Source: Nonomuraea typhae (GTDB lineage Bacteria > Actinomycetota > Actinomycetes > Streptosporangiales > Streptosporangiaceae). From it: a stretch of DNA of 64,000 nucleotides. Below are positions 1 through 6,845 of the stretch, one piece after another. The notes beneath the pieces are model-generated. The model was given only the letters and a program-made list of their open reading frames with translations. It searched no databases and was not told the DNA's origin. Location of the stretch: positions 310,001 through 374,000 of the forward strand of contig NZ_VRLV01000011.1 in assembly GCF_009760925.1 (NCBI RefSeq), read 5' to 3'. Numbering within the stretch: the first letter of the stretch is position 1; every line of letters starts with the position of its first letter. Position numbers and translations under genes: made by a program.

Positions 1-780
1 GTCGTCGGCGGTGTAGCAGGGCCGGATCGGCACGCCGTCCACCTGGGTGGCCGGGTAGTGGAGGCGGCGGCGCTTGCCGTCCACGTCGTCCAGGCGCGAG
101 CCCAGCCGCAATGGCGTGGGCACCCCCTCGACCTCCAGGGACGGCTCCCAGGTGCCGGAGGCGTCGGGGTCGGCGGCGATGACGTCCACGAGGGAGACCG
201 CGGCGTGGAAGCGCACGCCCTGGACGGTGGCGCGGGCGGCGACCGTGGCGGCCGACTGCCTGCGGTGCAGGGCGAGTTTGGCCTCGTGACGCGCGTCGTC
301 GTCCTCCAGGCCGGTGAAGGCGAGCAGGCCCATCACCTCGAAGCGGCCTTCCCTGAACCAGACCGAGCGCACCTCGGCCACCGGCTCCGCCTCGTCGATC
401 TTGAGGGCGAGGAAGCCGTTGCGGGTGCGGTAGGAGCGGTAGGCCAGCGTGCGTTTGCACAGCGCGTACGTGTCGAGGTGGTCCAGGGAGAAACCCGGAT
501 CGATGCTTCTCAGCCGGGTCCTGGCGCCGCCGTGGCGCAGATAGGCGTCCCAGCGGCCGGCGCTGAGCTGGAGCGGCGCCAGCGACACCGCCAGTGTCGC
601 CTCGCGCGCGCCGCTGCCGGGTCCGCCGCCCGGCCTGCCGAGCATCACGTCACGCTCGACTCCCGTGCCCCGATGGCGCAGCACCAGTTCGGTGCCTTCA
701 TCGAGCGGGTCTTCGATCGCGAGTCGCAGGGAGAGCACGTCAGCCAGAGTGACTTCCGCGTCTGTGACGACGACGCGCAT
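1..780 (-). CDS. Unrecognised protein, N-terminal part (runs off left edge)
   Basis: An uninterrupted minus-strand frame begins at ATG (780-778) and is still open at base 1, giving the first 260 residues. I see no signal peptide or membrane segment. The segment looks like soluble, mostly beta-type sequence with regularly spaced hydrophobic residues and motifs such as RPCYTADD near the edge. It loosely recalls the beta-sandwich leader regions that precede actinobacterial cell-wall glycosyl- or glycerophosphotransferases, but the catalytic part would lie outside the window, so that is only a guess. The frame keeps strong third-position G/C, which supports coding. It is upstream of nothing visible and is separated from the Fe-S protein gene by a hairpin. 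Confidence 0.6.
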   Translation of the reverse strand, partial: MRVVVTDAEVTLADVLSLRLAIEDPLDEGTELVLRHRGTGVERDVMLGRPGGGPGSGAREATLAVSLAPLQLSAGRWDAYLRHGGARTRLRSIDPGFSLDHLDTYALCKRTLAYRSYRTRNGFLALKIDEAEPVAEVRSVWFREGRFEVMGLLAFTGLEDDDARHEAKLALHRRQSAATVAARATVQGVRFHAAVSLVDVIAADPDASGTWEPSLEVEGVPTPLRLGSRLDDVDGKRRRLHYPATQVDGVPIRPCYTADD

Positions 781-883
781 CGCGAGCCCCCTCCCCGTCG
801 AATGAAGCCATGCGACGTTGAGGCTACCGTGATTTTCCCGTTATGTGGATGCCGGATTTCGTGCGGTTGACGCCCCTGACGTG

Positions 884-916
884 CGGACTCCCCCACAAGA
901 GCTGTGGAGGAGTCCG
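884..916 (-). terminator. Stem-loop after the Fe-S oxidoreductase gene
   Basis: Arms at 884-897 and 903-916 pair over 14 positions with one mismatch and a 5-nt loop. It starts 12 bases after the stop codon at 928. There is no clear U-tract, as is common for actinobacterial terminators. Confidence 0.55.
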
Positions 917-927
917 ACTGTGCCGGG

Positions 928-3024
928 TCAGGAAGCTCCCTTGACCGACTTGATCAAGAGCTGGGCGACGTCCACGACCTCCAGCGACTCCTTCGCCTCG
1001 CCGTTGTTCTTCTTCTCGTTGATGGCGTCGCCGAGCATCACCATGCAGAAGGGGCAGGCGGTGGAGACGGTGTCGGGGTTGGTGGTCAGCGCCTCGTCCA
1101 CGCGCTCGGTGTTGATGCGCTTGCCGAGCCGCTCCTCCATCCACATGCGGGCGCCGCCGGCGCCGCAGCAGAAGCCGCGGTCCTTGTGCCGGTGCATCTC
1201 CTGGGTCTGCACGCCCGGCACCTTCGCCATGATGTCGCGGGGCTGGGAGTAGACCTTGTTGTGGCGGCCGAGGAAGCACGGGTCGTGGTAGGTGATCTTC
1301 TCCTCGATCGGCGTGACCGGCGTGAGCTTGCCGGTGTCGACCAGGTGCGACAGCAGCTGCGTGTGGTGCACGACCTCGTAGGTGCCGCCCAGCGCCGGGT
1401 ACTCGTTGGCCAGCGTGTTGAAGCAGTGCGGGCAGGTGGCCACGATCTTCTTGACCCCGGCCTCGTTCAGGGTCTCGATGTTCTGCTGGGCGAGCATGTT
1501 GAACAGGTACTCCATGCCCAGGCGGCGGGCCGGGTCACCGGTGCACGCCTCCATCGGGCCGAGCACGGCGAATTTCACGCCGGCGATGTGCAACAGTTCG
1601 GCCACGGCCTTGGTGGTCTTCTTCGCCCGGTCCTCCAGGGCGCCGGCGCAGCCCACCCAGAACAGGTATTCGGCGTCCTCGGGCATCTTGTCCTCGACCA
1701 GCTCGACCTCGAAGTCCAGCTCCGCGATCCAGTCGGCCCGCTTCATCTCGGACATGCCCCACGGGTTGCCCTTGTTCTCCAGGTTCTTCACCATCACCCC
1801 CGCCTCGGACGGGAACGACGACTCCACCATGACCTGGTAACGGCGCATGTCGAGGATGTGGTCGATGTGCTCGATGTCCACCGGGCACTGCTCGACGCAG
1901 GCGCCGCAGTTGGTGCAGGACCACAGCACGTCCGGGTGGATGACGCCGTCCTCGCCGACCAGCGGCTTCTCCAGCAGCGCGAGCACGTCGGTGTCCTCGT
2001 GGGTGCCGCCTTGAAGGAGGTAGGGAGCCACCTTGAAGGCGTGGTCACGCTGGTCGAGGATGAGCATCTTCGGCGACAGCGGCTTGTCGGTGTTCCACGC
2101 CGGGCACTGCGACTGGCAGCGCCCGCACTCGGTGCAGGAGTAGAAGTCGAGGAAGCCCTTCCAGGTGGTGTCCTGGATCTTGCCGCGGCCCAGCTTCTCG
2201 GGGTCGAGATCCTCGTCCTCGAAGTCGGCCGGCTTGCCGTCCACGCGCAGCACGTCGGCGCCGCCGAGGCCGTCGGGGCGGCGCGAGAAGAGCACGTTGA
2301 GCGGCGCGGTGAAGATGTGCAGGTGCTTGGAGTTCACCACGATGACCAGGAACACCAGCATGAAGCCGATGTGCAGGAGCAGCGCGATCTCCTCCAGCAG
2401 CGTGCTGGCGGGCAGCACGTCGCCCAGCGCGATCGAGACGAACGCCCCGCCGGAGTAGGGCAGGTTCCCGTTGGCGGCGGCCGCGCCGCGGGCCAGGAAG
2501 AGCGTCCAGATGATGTTGAAGATCATGAACAGGACGACCCAGGCGCCGCCCAGGTGCGAGCCGGAGAAGCGGGACTTGCGGCCCAGCGTCTTGGGCGAGT
2601 TCTTGATCCGGATGACCGCGAAGGCGATGAGGCCGAGCACACACGCCACCGCGATGAAGTCCTGCAGGAAGCCGAGGACCGGCCACTGGCCGATCAGCGG
2701 GATGTGGAAGTTCGGCCGGCCGGTGACCGCGCCCTGGATGATGCCGCCGTACGCCTCGATGTAGACGGTCAGCAGGATGAAGAAGGCCCACATGACGAAG
2801 AAGTGGGCGATGCCGGACGGCGTCCACTTCAGCAGCTTCTTCTGGCCGAAGACCTCGACGATCTGCGCCTTGAGCTCTTCCGGCACATGGGTCCTGGCGT
2901 ACTCGACGCGCTCGGGGGCAGGCGGGCCGACGGTGGCGAGCTTGAACAGGAACAGCGCTCTGCGGCCCGCGACGGCCACGGCCGCCACGGTCATCAACAG
3001 CGCGAGCACGGCTACCCAGAGCAC
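928..3024 (-). CDS. Membrane-bound Fe-S oxidoreductase (HdrD/GlpC-like, CCG domains)
   Basis: About 698 residues. The N-terminal third has about six hydrophobic segments (residues ~1-235), like a quinone-interacting cytochrome-type domain. A dicluster ferredoxin domain follows with CTECGRCQSQCP and CTNCGACVEQCP. The C-terminal half carries two cysteine-rich CCG-type modules (VGCAG, CTGDPARR, CPHCF, CCGAGG, CPFC). This is the architecture of actinobacterial heterodisulfide-reductase-like membrane iron-sulfur proteins (Mycobacterium Rv0338c family), thought to pass electrons between a cytoplasmic donor and the quinone pool; the donor is unknown. I chose the GTG at 3024 because GGGAGG lies 4 nt upstream; a GTG at 3036 would add four residues. 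It stands alone, followed by a stem-loop. Confidence 0.9.
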   Translation of the reverse strand: MLWVAVLALLMTVAAVAVAGRRALFLFKLATVGPPAPERVEYARTHVPEELKAQIVEVFGQKKLLKWTPSGIAHFFVMWAFFILLTVYIEAYGGIIQGAVTGRPNFHIPLIGQWPVLGFLQDFIAVACVLGLIAFAVIRIKNSPKTLGRKSRFSGSHLGGAWVVLFMIFNIIWTLFLARGAAAANGNLPYSGGAFVSIALGDVLPASTLLEEIALLLHIGFMLVFLVIVVNSKHLHIFTAPLNVLFSRRPDGLGGADVLRVDGKPADFEDEDLDPEKLGRGKIQDTTWKGFLDFYSCTECGRCQSQCPAWNTDKPLSPKMLILDQRDHAFKVAPYLLQGGTHEDTDVLALLEKPLVGEDGVIHPDVLWSCTNCGACVEQCPVDIEHIDHILDMRRYQVMVESSFPSEAGVMVKNLENKGNPWGMSEMKRADWIAELDFEVELVEDKMPEDAEYLFWVGCAGALEDRAKKTTKAVAELLHIAGVKFAVLGPMEACTGDPARRLGMEYLFNMLAQQNIETLNEAGVKKIVATCPHCFNTLANEYPALGGTYEVVHHTQLLSHLVDTGKLTPVTPIEEKITYHDPCFLGRHNKVYSQPRDIMAKVPGVQTQEMHRHKDRGFCCGAGGARMWMEERLGKRINTERVDEALTTNPDTVSTACPFCMVMLGDAINEKKNNGEAKESLEVVDVAQLLIKSVKGAS

Positions 3025-3173
3025 GGGTCCTCCCACAGACGACGTTGGCTGCCAGCGTACGGTCGCCGGTCATCCACGTTAACGACCAGGTGTCCCCAGA
3101 ATCCTACCCGTGAGTAACATTCTGGGCCTAACGCGACCCACCCTAAGCTCCAGACATATACCAGAACAATGCT

Positions 3174-3755
3174 CTAGGCTGTGAAATAGCGCTGAATCGT
3201 CGGCGCGATGAGCGCCACCAGATCCTCGTCGTCGGCGCTGGCCAGCGGCTCCAACTGCAGCACGTACCGCGCCAGGATCAGCCCGACCATCTGCGAGAAC
3301 GCCGCCTCGATGCGCAGGTGCGGCACGCCCAGCCCGTCGGCCACCCGGTAGAGCAGCGCGTTGGTGATGAACTCCCGCACCATGGCCAGCGCCTGCTCGT
3401 TCGTCATCGCCGAGCGCAGCAGCGCGATCACCGGCTGGCGGGCCTCGTTCTCCGCCGTCAGCCGCAGCAGCAGCCGGACCAGGCGCTCGCCGACCTCCTC
3501 CCTGGGCCCCTCCAGGATCGCCGGCACCACCTCGTCCGGGTTGATCGGCAACTGCATGGCCTCGGCGAACATGCCCTCCTTGGTGTCGAAGTAGTGATGC
3601 ACCAGGGCCGGATCGACCTGCGCCTGCCTGGCGATGCCACGGACCGTCGCCTTGTCGAACCCCTTCTCCGCGAAAACCGTCCGCGCCGCCGCCAGGATCT
3701 CGCCCCTCGTGTCCGCAGACCCCGGACGGCGGCCGGGGCGTCGTTTGACGGTCAT
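3174..3755 (-). CDS. TetR/AcrR family transcriptional regulator
   Basis: 193 residues. A classic N-terminal TetR helix-turn-helix (residues ~15-60, with AARTVFAEKGFDKATVR and VHHYFDTKEGMFAEA) is followed by a helical ligand-binding domain containing features of the TetR_C_17-like group (LRSAMTNEQALAMVREF). The basic N-terminus (KRRPGRRPGSADTR) is typical of actinobacterial members. The ATG at 3755 overlaps the TGA of the upstream methyltransferase by 4 bp (ATGA), so it is the last gene of a three-gene, translationally coupled unit. The ligand and targets cannot be read from the sequence; autoregulation of its own operon is a reasonable guess. Confidence 0.9.
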   Translation of the reverse strand: MTVKRRPGRRPGSADTRGEILAAARTVFAEKGFDKATVRGIARQAQVDPALVHHYFDTKEGMFAEAMQLPINPDEVVPAILEGPREEVGERLVRLLLRLTAENEARQPVIALLRSAMTNEQALAMVREFITNALLYRVADGLGVPHLRIEAAFSQMVGLILARYVLQLEPLASADDEDLVALIAPTIQRYFTA

Positions 3756-4510
3756 CTCCCCACCGCCAGATACACGCGCATCGGCACGCTCAGGATGCCG
3801 TCGGGAAAAGCCGCCTGCAGCTCCGCCCGGCGCCGCCCCACCAGCTCGCCGGCCGCCTCGTCGGGCAGCGCCGCCATATAGGAGTGCGAGCGCAGGTCCA
3901 GCAGGAACTCCTCGATGCCGATCCGCCGGGTCCACGGGATCCAGCGCTCCTCCACCACCTCGAAGGCGGTGGCGATCGGCGGCACCCGCCACTGCTCGTG
4001 CGCCGGGCCCCAATAACCCGGCGCCTCCGCCGACAGCCTCGCCTCGTAGTCGGCCAGCCACTCCACCGCGCGGGCGTCGGCGAGGTTCCAGCAGGCGGCC
4101 ATCGCGCCGCCGGGCCGCAGCGCCCGTCGCGCCTCGGCGATCGAGACCGCGGGGTCCAGCCAGTGCCACGACTGCGCGTACGTCACCAGGTCGGCGCTGC
4201 CGTCTGCCACCGGGAGCACGTTGCCGTCCCCGATGACCGCCGCGACGCCGGCCGTACCGGACAGGCGGGAGACCAGGAAGGAGAGCATCTCCGCGCCCGG
4301 ATCCACGGCCAGCACGCGGGCGCCGCGCGCCTGCAGGGCGCGCGTCAGGATGCCGGTGCCCGCGCCGACGTCCACGACGGTCGCGCCGGCGAGCGGCACC
4401 CCGGAGATCTCCGACAGCGCGCCGTAGACCTCGTCGGGGTAATGGGGGCGGGCCGCGTCGTACGCCTCGGCGACCCGGTCGAACACCTTGCCGAGTGCGC
4501 GTTCGATCAT
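3752..4510 (-). CDS. Class I SAM-dependent methyltransferase (Methyltransf_11 type)
   Basis: 252 residues. SAM-binding motif I VVDVGAGTGILT at about residues 40-51, acidic motif II LAVDPGAEM, and motif IV region LVTYAQSWHWLDP. The last is typical of a subgroup of small-molecule methyltransferases with a WHW signature. Start ATG 4510 overlaps the stop of the upstream isomerase gene (ATGA), and its own TGA overlaps the TetR start in the same way. The position between a sugar isomerase-like protein and a regulator suggests a small modification or salvage function, but no substrate can be assigned. Confidence 0.88.
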   Translation of the reverse strand: MIERALGKVFDRVAEAYDAARPHYPDEVYGALSEISGVPLAGATVVDVGAGTGILTRALQARGARVLAVDPGAEMLSFLVSRLSGTAGVAAVIGDGNVLPVADGSADLVTYAQSWHWLDPAVSIAEARRALRPGGAMAACWNLADARAVEWLADYEARLSAEAPGYWGPAHEQWRVPPIATAFEVVEERWIPWTRRIGIEEFLLDLRSHSYMAALPDEAAGELVGRRRAELQAAFPDGILSVPMRVYLAVGR

Positions 4511-5316
4511 GTGCGCGCCGCCAGGAAGAGCCGGGCGAAGGCCAGCGCCTCCGCGAGGTCGTCGATCCGCTCGGTGCGCGAGGCCGCCTTGCGGGTGTTG
4601 ATCTCCAGCACCACCAGGCCGTCGTAGCCGTTGCGCGCCAGCCGCTCCAGCATCGGCGCGCACGGCTGGTTGCCGCGCCCCGGCACCAGGTGCTCGTCCT
4701 TGTTCGTGGTCCCGAGGCCGTCGGCCAGATGCAGGTGGGCCAGCCGGTCACCGAGCTTGGTCGCCATCTCCATCGCGTCGGAGCCGGAGACCGCGGTGTG
4801 CGACAGGTCCAGCGTCACGTGGGGGAAGTCGTAGTCGACCGGGTTCCAGTCGGGTGAGTACGGCACCACGTCGTTGCCGCGCGCACGCAGCGGGAACATG
4901 TTCTCCACGGCGAAGACGACGTCGGTCTCCTCCCGCATGCGCGCCAGGCCCGTCTCGAAGTCGCGGGCGTAATCACGCTGCCAGCGGAAGGGCGGGTGCA
5001 CGACCACGGTCTGCGCGCCCAGCCGCTCGGCCGCCTTCTGCGCCCGCACCAGCTTGGCCCACGGGTCGCGCCCCCACACGCGCTGCGTGACCAGCAGGCA
5101 CGGGGCGTGGATGGCCAGCACGGGCACCTCGTAGTGCTGCGAAAGCCGCTCGATCACGTCGATGTCCTGGCTCACCGGGTCGGCGCCGACCATGATCTCG
5201 ACCCCGTCGTAACCCAGGCGCGCGGCTAGCTCGAACGCATCGGGAGTGCGTTCCGGATATACCGAAGCGGTGGACAATGCGATCTTCGCATTGGGCACGC
5301 GGATGACATCAGCCAC
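4507..5316 (-). CDS. Sugar phosphate isomerase/epimerase family TIM-barrel protein
   Basis: 269 residues of the AP_endonuc_2/xylose-isomerase-like TIM-barrel superfamily. Metal-binding and barrel motifs are in order: GYDGVEIMVG, AIHAPCLL, VVHPPFRW, FAVENMFP, VTLDLSHTAVSG, LAHLHLADG, and VLEINTR near the C-terminus. The conserved E/D/H residues for a divalent metal are present. It is the first gene of an ATGA-overlapped operon with a methyltransferase and TetR regulator. The start is a GTG at 5316 without a Shine-Dalgarno site; a TAGGCT -10 box lies 6 nt upstream, so the mRNA is probably leaderless. Substrate unknown. Confidence 0.87.
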   Translation of the reverse strand: MADVIRVPNAKIALSTASVYPERTPDAFELAARLGYDGVEIMVGADPVSQDIDVIERLSQHYEVPVLAIHAPCLLVTQRVWGRDPWAKLVRAQKAAERLGAQTVVVHPPFRWQRDYARDFETGLARMREETDVVFAVENMFPLRARGNDVVPYSPDWNPVDYDFPHVTLDLSHTAVSGSDAMEMATKLGDRLAHLHLADGLGTTNKDEHLVPGRGNQPCAPMLERLARNGYDGLVVLEINTRKAASRTERIDDLAEALAFARLFLAART

Positions 5317-5322
5317 GTTGCC

Positions 5323-5364
5323 AGCCTAAGCCGGGTGAGGCGTGGGTGTGGCTGCGCCTACGGT
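5323..5364. promoter_or_regulatory. Divergent leaderless promoters
   Basis: The 54-bp gap between two divergent genes contains TAGGCT on the minus strand (5323-5328), 6 nt from the GTG at 5316, and TACGGT on the plus strand (5359-5364), 6 nt from the ATG at 5371. Neither start has a Shine-Dalgarno sequence. The spacing matches leaderless transcription common in actinobacteria. -35 boxes are not clear. Confidence 0.5.
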
Positions 5365-5370
5365 TGATCC

Positions 5371-6069
5371 ATGTCACGCATCGTCCACGGCGCCATCCCC
5401 AGCCCGAACATCTGGAACACCCCGCAGGTCTACGAGCTGGAGAACAAGGCCGTCGACCCCGACGGCGCAGCCGACGCGGCCATGCGCGCCATCCGCCCCT
5501 GGGAGGGTGCCGTCGTCCTCGACATCGGCTGCGGCACCGGCTACCACCTGCCGGCACTCGCCGCCTCGGCCGCCCGCGTGATCGGCGTCGAGCCACACGG
5601 CGGCCTGGTCAAGCTGGCCGAACGCCGCTGCGCCGGCCTGCCCGGCGTCGAGGTGCACCGCGCCACCGCCCAGGACCTGCCCGTCGCCGACGCCTCCGTG
5701 GACGTCGCCATCGCGCGCTGGGCCTACTTCTTCGGTCCCGGCTGCGAGCCCGGCCTGCGTGAGCTCAACCGCGTGGTACGGCGGGGCGGCGCCGCCTTCG
5801 TCGTGGACCTGGACGCCACCCGGGGTGAGTTCGGCCAGTGGTTCCAGCGCACCGTGCCCTCCTACTCGGCCGCCGCCGTCGAGACCTTCTGGACCCGGCA
5901 GGGCTGGCTGCGCCGTACCCTCGACCTGCGCATGAGCTTCGAGCGGCGGGCGGACCTGGAGGCGGTGCTGCGCATCGAGTTCGCGCCCGAGGTGGCCGCC
6001 GAGGCGATCCGGCGCACGCCCGGCCTGGAGCTGGCCTACCCGAACGTGCTGCGGTGGCGCACCTATTGA
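5371..6069 (+). CDS. Class I SAM-dependent methyltransferase
   Basis: 232 residues. SAM motif I VVLDIGCGTGYH (residues ~48-59), acidic residue in GVEPHGG, motif around DVAIARWAYFFGPG and VVRRGGAAFVVDLD. It opens with a short segment containing PNIWNTPQVYELEN that is typical of a family of uncharacterised actinobacterial methyltransferases. The ATG at 5371 lies 6 nt after a TACGGT box and has no ribosome-binding site, so a leaderless message is likely. Its stop codon overlaps the -35 box of the next gene's promoter. Substrate unknown. Confidence 0.87.
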   Translation: MSRIVHGAIPSPNIWNTPQVYELENKAVDPDGAADAAMRAIRPWEGAVVLDIGCGTGYHLPALAASAARVIGVEPHGGLVKLAERRCAGLPGVEVHRATAQDLPVADASVDVAIARWAYFFGPGCEPGLRELNRVVRRGGAAFVVDLDATRGEFGQWFQRTVPSYSAAAVETFWTRQGWLRRTLDLRMSFERRADLEAVLRIEFAPEVAAEAIRRTPGLELAYPNVLRWRTY

Positions 6070-6097
6070 CCTTGACGCCGATGTCAACGTTTAGCGT
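6066..6097 (+). promoter_or_regulatory. MerR-type promoter/operator
   Basis: A TTGACC -35 box (6066-6071) and TAGCGT -10 box (6092-6097) are 19-20 bp apart, the stretched spacing that MerR-family activators correct by DNA twisting. Inside the spacer lies the dyad TTGAC (6072-6076) / GTCAA (6083-6087). The -10 ends 6 nt before the MerR start codon, so the transcript should be leaderless and autoregulated. Confidence 0.75.
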
Positions 6098-6103
6098 GTC
6101 GGT

Positions 6104-6469
6104 ATGCGGATCGGCGAACTGGCCCGGCGGGCAGGAGTCAGCACCAGGTCACTGCGGTACTACGAGCAGAACGGCCTGATCAGCGCCCGGCGGAGGGCCA
6201 ACGGGTACCGCGAGTACGACGAGGACGACGTCAAGCTCGTGAGCGAGATCCGCACGCTGCTCACCCACGGCTTCACGCTGGACGACACCCGGCCCTTCGT
6301 CGAGTGCCTGCGCGCCGGGCACACCTCCGGCGGCGACTGCGCCGGCTCGGTCGAGGTCTACCGGCGCAAGCTCGAGGAGATCGACTCCGAGATCCGCACG
6401 TTGCTGGCCAGACGCGCCGAACTCGCCGCCCAGTTGTGCGCCGGATGCGCGTTCAAAGGAGAATCATGA
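6104..6469 (+). CDS. MerR family transcriptional regulator, cysteine-containing
   Basis: 121 residues. A winged helix at the N-terminus (MRIGELARRAGVSTRSLRYY, then GLISARRRANGYREY) leads into a dimerisation coiled coil at residues ~85-110. Four cysteines (68, 79, 112, 115), including a C-terminal CAGC pair, are candidate metal or redox sensing residues. The gene overlaps the thioredoxin gene by 4 bp (ATGA), so the two are co-translated. With the operator found upstream, the likely role is a thiol- or oxidant-responsive switch that controls its own operon and the thioredoxin. The exact inducer is unknown. Confidence 0.92.
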   Translation: MRIGELARRAGVSTRSLRYYEQNGLISARRRANGYREYDEDDVKLVSEIRTLLTHGFTLDDTRPFVECLRAGHTSGGDCAGSVEVYRRKLEEIDSEIRTLLARRAELAAQLCAGCAFKGES

Positions 6470-6771
6470 TCACGTTGACCACCGCGAACTTCGACGAGCA
6501 GGTGCTGCAGAGCGACAAGCCGGTGCTCGTGGACTTCTGGGCCGAATGGTGCCCGCCCTGCCACATGGTCGCGCCGGTGCTGGAGGAGATCGAGGCGGAG
6601 CACGGCCTGACGGTCGCCAAGATCAACACGGATGAGAATCCCGCCATTCAGGCGCGGTACGGCGTGCTGAGCCTGCCGACGCTGCTGCTGTTCGAGAACG
6701 GGCAGCCGGTCCGGCAGATCGTCGGCGCCAAGCCCAAGCGGCTGCTCGAGCGCGACCTGGGGCTCGCGTAG
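6466..6771 (+). CDS. Thioredoxin family protein
   Basis: 101 residues, the normal size of thioredoxin. The active site is WCPPC (Cys29 and Cys32) rather than the canonical WCGPC. The Pro-Pro dipeptide is unusual and should shift the redox potential. The cis-proline segment SLPTLLLF and the preceding VDFWAEW strand are intact. ATG 6466 overlaps the MerR stop and is preceded by AAAGGAGAA. The MerR-thioredoxin pairing points to a regulated disulfide-reducing response in the cytoplasm; there is no signal peptide. Confidence 0.94.
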   Translation: MITLTTANFDEQVLQSDKPVLVDFWAEWCPPCHMVAPVLEEIEAEHGLTVAKINTDENPAIQARYGVLSLPTLLLFENGQPVRQIVGAKPKRLLERDLGLA

Positions 6772-6845
6772 TTCTTTCTCTGTAGGAGGAGATCGTCACC
6801 ACGAGCGATCCGCCACGCAGGGTAATCGCCCTACTGTGACAGCTC

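Noticed and set aside
904..3117. Long plus-strand frame opposite the Fe-S oxidoreductase
   Set aside because: Antisense shadow with no recognisable domain, while the minus strand carries multiple conserved cysteine motifs.
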